Program-made: the position numbers and the translations under genes
From: CAVRTM01 sp963696105
GTDB taxonomy: Bacteria; Actinomycetota; Actinomycetes; Actinomycetales; Dermatophilaceae
DNA length: 64,000 nucleotides
Reading direction: 5' to 3'
NCBI GenBank assembly: GCA_963696105.1
Contig: CAVOIP010000005.1
Span: 930,001-994,000, forward strand
Notes under the pieces: generated by a model
Database searches by the model: none
What the model was told of the DNA's origin: nothing
What the model saw: the letters and a program-made list of their open reading frames with translations, nothing else
Shown here: piece after piece, positions 62,858 to 64,000 of the stretch
How the letters are laid out: the number at the start of each line of letters is the position of its first letter
How positions within the stretch are numbered: position 1 is the stretch's first letter

Positions 62858-64000
62858 ATGACCAACGCTGCTCCCGGACCGGCCGTCGCGATCCTCGGGG
62901 CGGGCGCCATGGGCTCGGGCATCGCCCAGGTCGCGGCCCAGGCCGGCTCGCCCGTCCACCTCGTCGATGCGGTCCCCGGAGCCGCCGCCAGGGCACGGGA
63001 CCGGCTCGCCGCCACCCTGGACCGGCTCGCCGACAAGGGCCGGACCAGCCGGGAGGACGCGCACGCCGCGACCGCCCGGCTGACCGTCACCGACACGGTC
63101 GCCGAGCTGCCCCCCTGCGCCCTGGTGATCGAGGCCATCCACGAGGACCTGGGCGCCAAGCGGGCGCTGTTCTCCGAGCTGGCCCGGCGGCAGCCCGCCG
63201 GGACGCTGCTCGCCAGCAACACCTCTAGCCTGGACATCACCGCGATCGCCGACGGGATCGCCTCCCCCGACCGGGTCCTCGGGCTGCACTTCTTCAACCC
63301 CCCGCCGCTCATGCGCCTGGTCGAGGTCGTCCACGGCCGGCAGACCTCCGAGGAGGTCCTGGCCCGCGCCACCGAGATCGTCCGCGCGTGGGGCAAGACA
63401 CCGGTCCGGTGCACCTCGACGCCGGGCTTCATCGTCAACCGGGTGGCACGCCCGTTCTATGGCGAGGCCCAGCGCCTGGTCGAGGCGGGCGTGGCCGACC
63501 CGGCCACCATCGACTTCGCCCTGCGGGAGCTCGCCGGGTTCAGGATGGGTCCCATGGAGCTGACCGACCTCATCGGCCAGGACGTCAACCTCGCCGTCGG
63601 CACGTCCGTGTGGGAGCAGACCGGCCGCGACGAGCGCTACGCCCCGACCGAGTTCCAGCGACGGCTGGTCAACGAGGGCCGCCTGGGCCGCAAGACCGGC
63701 CGCGGCGTCTTCGCGTACGACGACAGCGGTCGCCCCCAGGGGGTCGCTCCCGACGAGGAGCTGGCGCGCCGGCTCCTCGCCGGGCCGGTGGCGACCAACC
63801 CGGTCGCCCGGACGCTGGCCATGCTCGTCAACGAGGCGGTCGACCTCGTCGCACGCGGGGAGGCGAGCGCCGAGGACGTCGACACCGCGATGCGCCTGGG
63901 CACCAACTACCCTCGCGGGCCGATCGAGTGGGGCACCGAGATCGGCCTGGACGTGGTCGCGCACCAGCTGGCCGAGCTCGACGCGGCCTACCCCGGCGGG
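62858..64000 (+). CDS. paaH: 3-hydroxyacyl-CoA dehydrogenase PaaH (runs off the window)
   Basis: 381 codons to the window end with no stop. It has the NAD-binding start VAILGAGAMGSGIAQVAAQA, IEAIHEDLGAKRALF, SNTSSLDITAIA, the catalytic His in LGLHFFNPPPLMRLVEVV, then TPGFIVNRVARPFYGEAQRL and ELAGFRMGPMELTDLIGQDV. A second, shorter 3HCDH domain begins near residue 300 (TLAMLVNEAVDLVARGEA), as in PaaH of about 500 residues. It oxidises 3-hydroxyadipyl-CoA in phenylacetate breakdown. No ribosome site precedes the ATG; the dyad does, so a leaderless message is possible. Confidence 0.93.
   Translation, partial: MTNAAPGPAVAILGAGAMGSGIAQVAAQAGSPVHLVDAVPGAAARARDRLAATLDRLADKGRTSREDAHAATARLTVTDTVAELPPCALVIEAIHEDLGAKRALFSELARRQPAGTLLASNTSSLDITAIADGIASPDRVLGLHFFNPPPLMRLVEVVHGRQTSEEVLARATEIVRAWGKTPVRCTSTPGFIVNRVARPFYGEAQRLVEAGVADPATIDFALRELAGFRMGPMELTDLIGQDVNLAVGTSVWEQTGRDERYAPTEFQRRLVNEGRLGRKTGRGVFAYDDSGRPQGVAPDEELARRLLAGPVATNPVARTLAMLVNEAVDLVARGEASAEDVDTAMRLGTNYPRGPIEWGTEIGLDVVAHQLAELDAAYPGG

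Overview
The window is about 70% GC and reads as an actinobacterial chromosome. Supporting signs are furA-katG, a bifunctional-type Dcd, a mycothiol-type DinB/maleylpyruvate-isomerase fold protein, a DUF6394/TrkA pair, an E1/E2 2-oxoacid dehydrogenase set of the mycobacterial Rv2495c-Rv2497c type, paaN/paaH, and frequent GTG starts. A member of the Propionibacteriales (Nocardioides-like) is the best guess, but this is inference from gene content; there is no rRNA in the window. It looks like ordinary chromosome. No prophage, insertion sequence or CRISPR array was seen.

Layout. 1-3.8 kb: 5' end of an MFS gene, then a four-gene osmoprotectant ABC importer operon (minus). 3.9-9.6 kb: an unusual HAL-family ammonia-lyase, a small hydrolase, dcd, tRNA-Gly(CCC), a lipoprotein, a nitrilase and a CPBP protease. 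9.6-17 kb: a membrane alpha/beta hydrolase, a Na+/H+ antiporter, an APC permease and ornithine carbamoyltransferase, facing a divergent arginine deiminase (an arginine deiminase module without carbamate kinase). 17-22.5 kb: katG-furA, a methyltransferase, a VOC protein and an alanine dehydrogenase/PNT-family enzyme. 22.5-28.5 kb: a degraded GAF-like fragment, a wall-associated glycoside-hydrolase-like protein, a K+ channel with its DUF6394 partner and small VOC/DUF genes. 28.6-31.9 kb: a translationally coupled trio of acyl-CoA dehydrogenase-like protein, PIG-L deacetylase/methyltransferase fusion and glycosyltransferase. 32-36.3 kb: a DHFR-like remnant, a BLUF photoreceptor, an SPFH protein, a 42-bp perfect palindrome and a CtaG-family protein. 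36.3-46.6 kb: a CHAD protein, two acyl-CoA dehydrogenases around twin operators, and a coupled CopD-CtaG / nitrilase / thioredoxin-NHL operon. 46.6-52.9 kb: two MarR-controlled export units (DHA2 MFS; MMPL) with visible operators, then a 40-residue ORF and a membrane protein. 53-56.7 kb: 2-oxoacid dehydrogenase E1-alpha, E1-beta and E2; the last two carry many single-base insertions. 57-64 kb: a low-complexity protein, hisC, a holin-fold protein, an AbiEi/DUF559 gene bracketed by two directly repeated palindromes, and divergent paaN and paaH.

Functional links. Catabolism dominates: phenylacetate (paaN/paaH), fatty and glutaryl acyl-CoA (two acyl-CoA dehydrogenases), branched-chain or pyruvate-type oxoacids, and arginine. 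Stress functions (osmoprotectant uptake, KatG, arginine deiminase, antiporters, drug export) make up most of the rest. The most promising leads for undescribed biology are the palindrome-bracketed AbiEi/DUF559 gene, the 28.6-31.9 kb deacetylase/methyltransferase/glycosyltransferase trio, the lyase whose cofactor-forming tripeptide is Gly-Thr-Gly, and the perfect palindrome at 35.2 kb.

Sequence quality. Single-base insertions (never clear deletions) break the substrate-binding protein near 456, the membrane hydrolase near 10.91 kb, and E1-beta/E2 at about fifteen places. Removing them restores full-length proteins of normal size, so sequencing error is a serious possibility.
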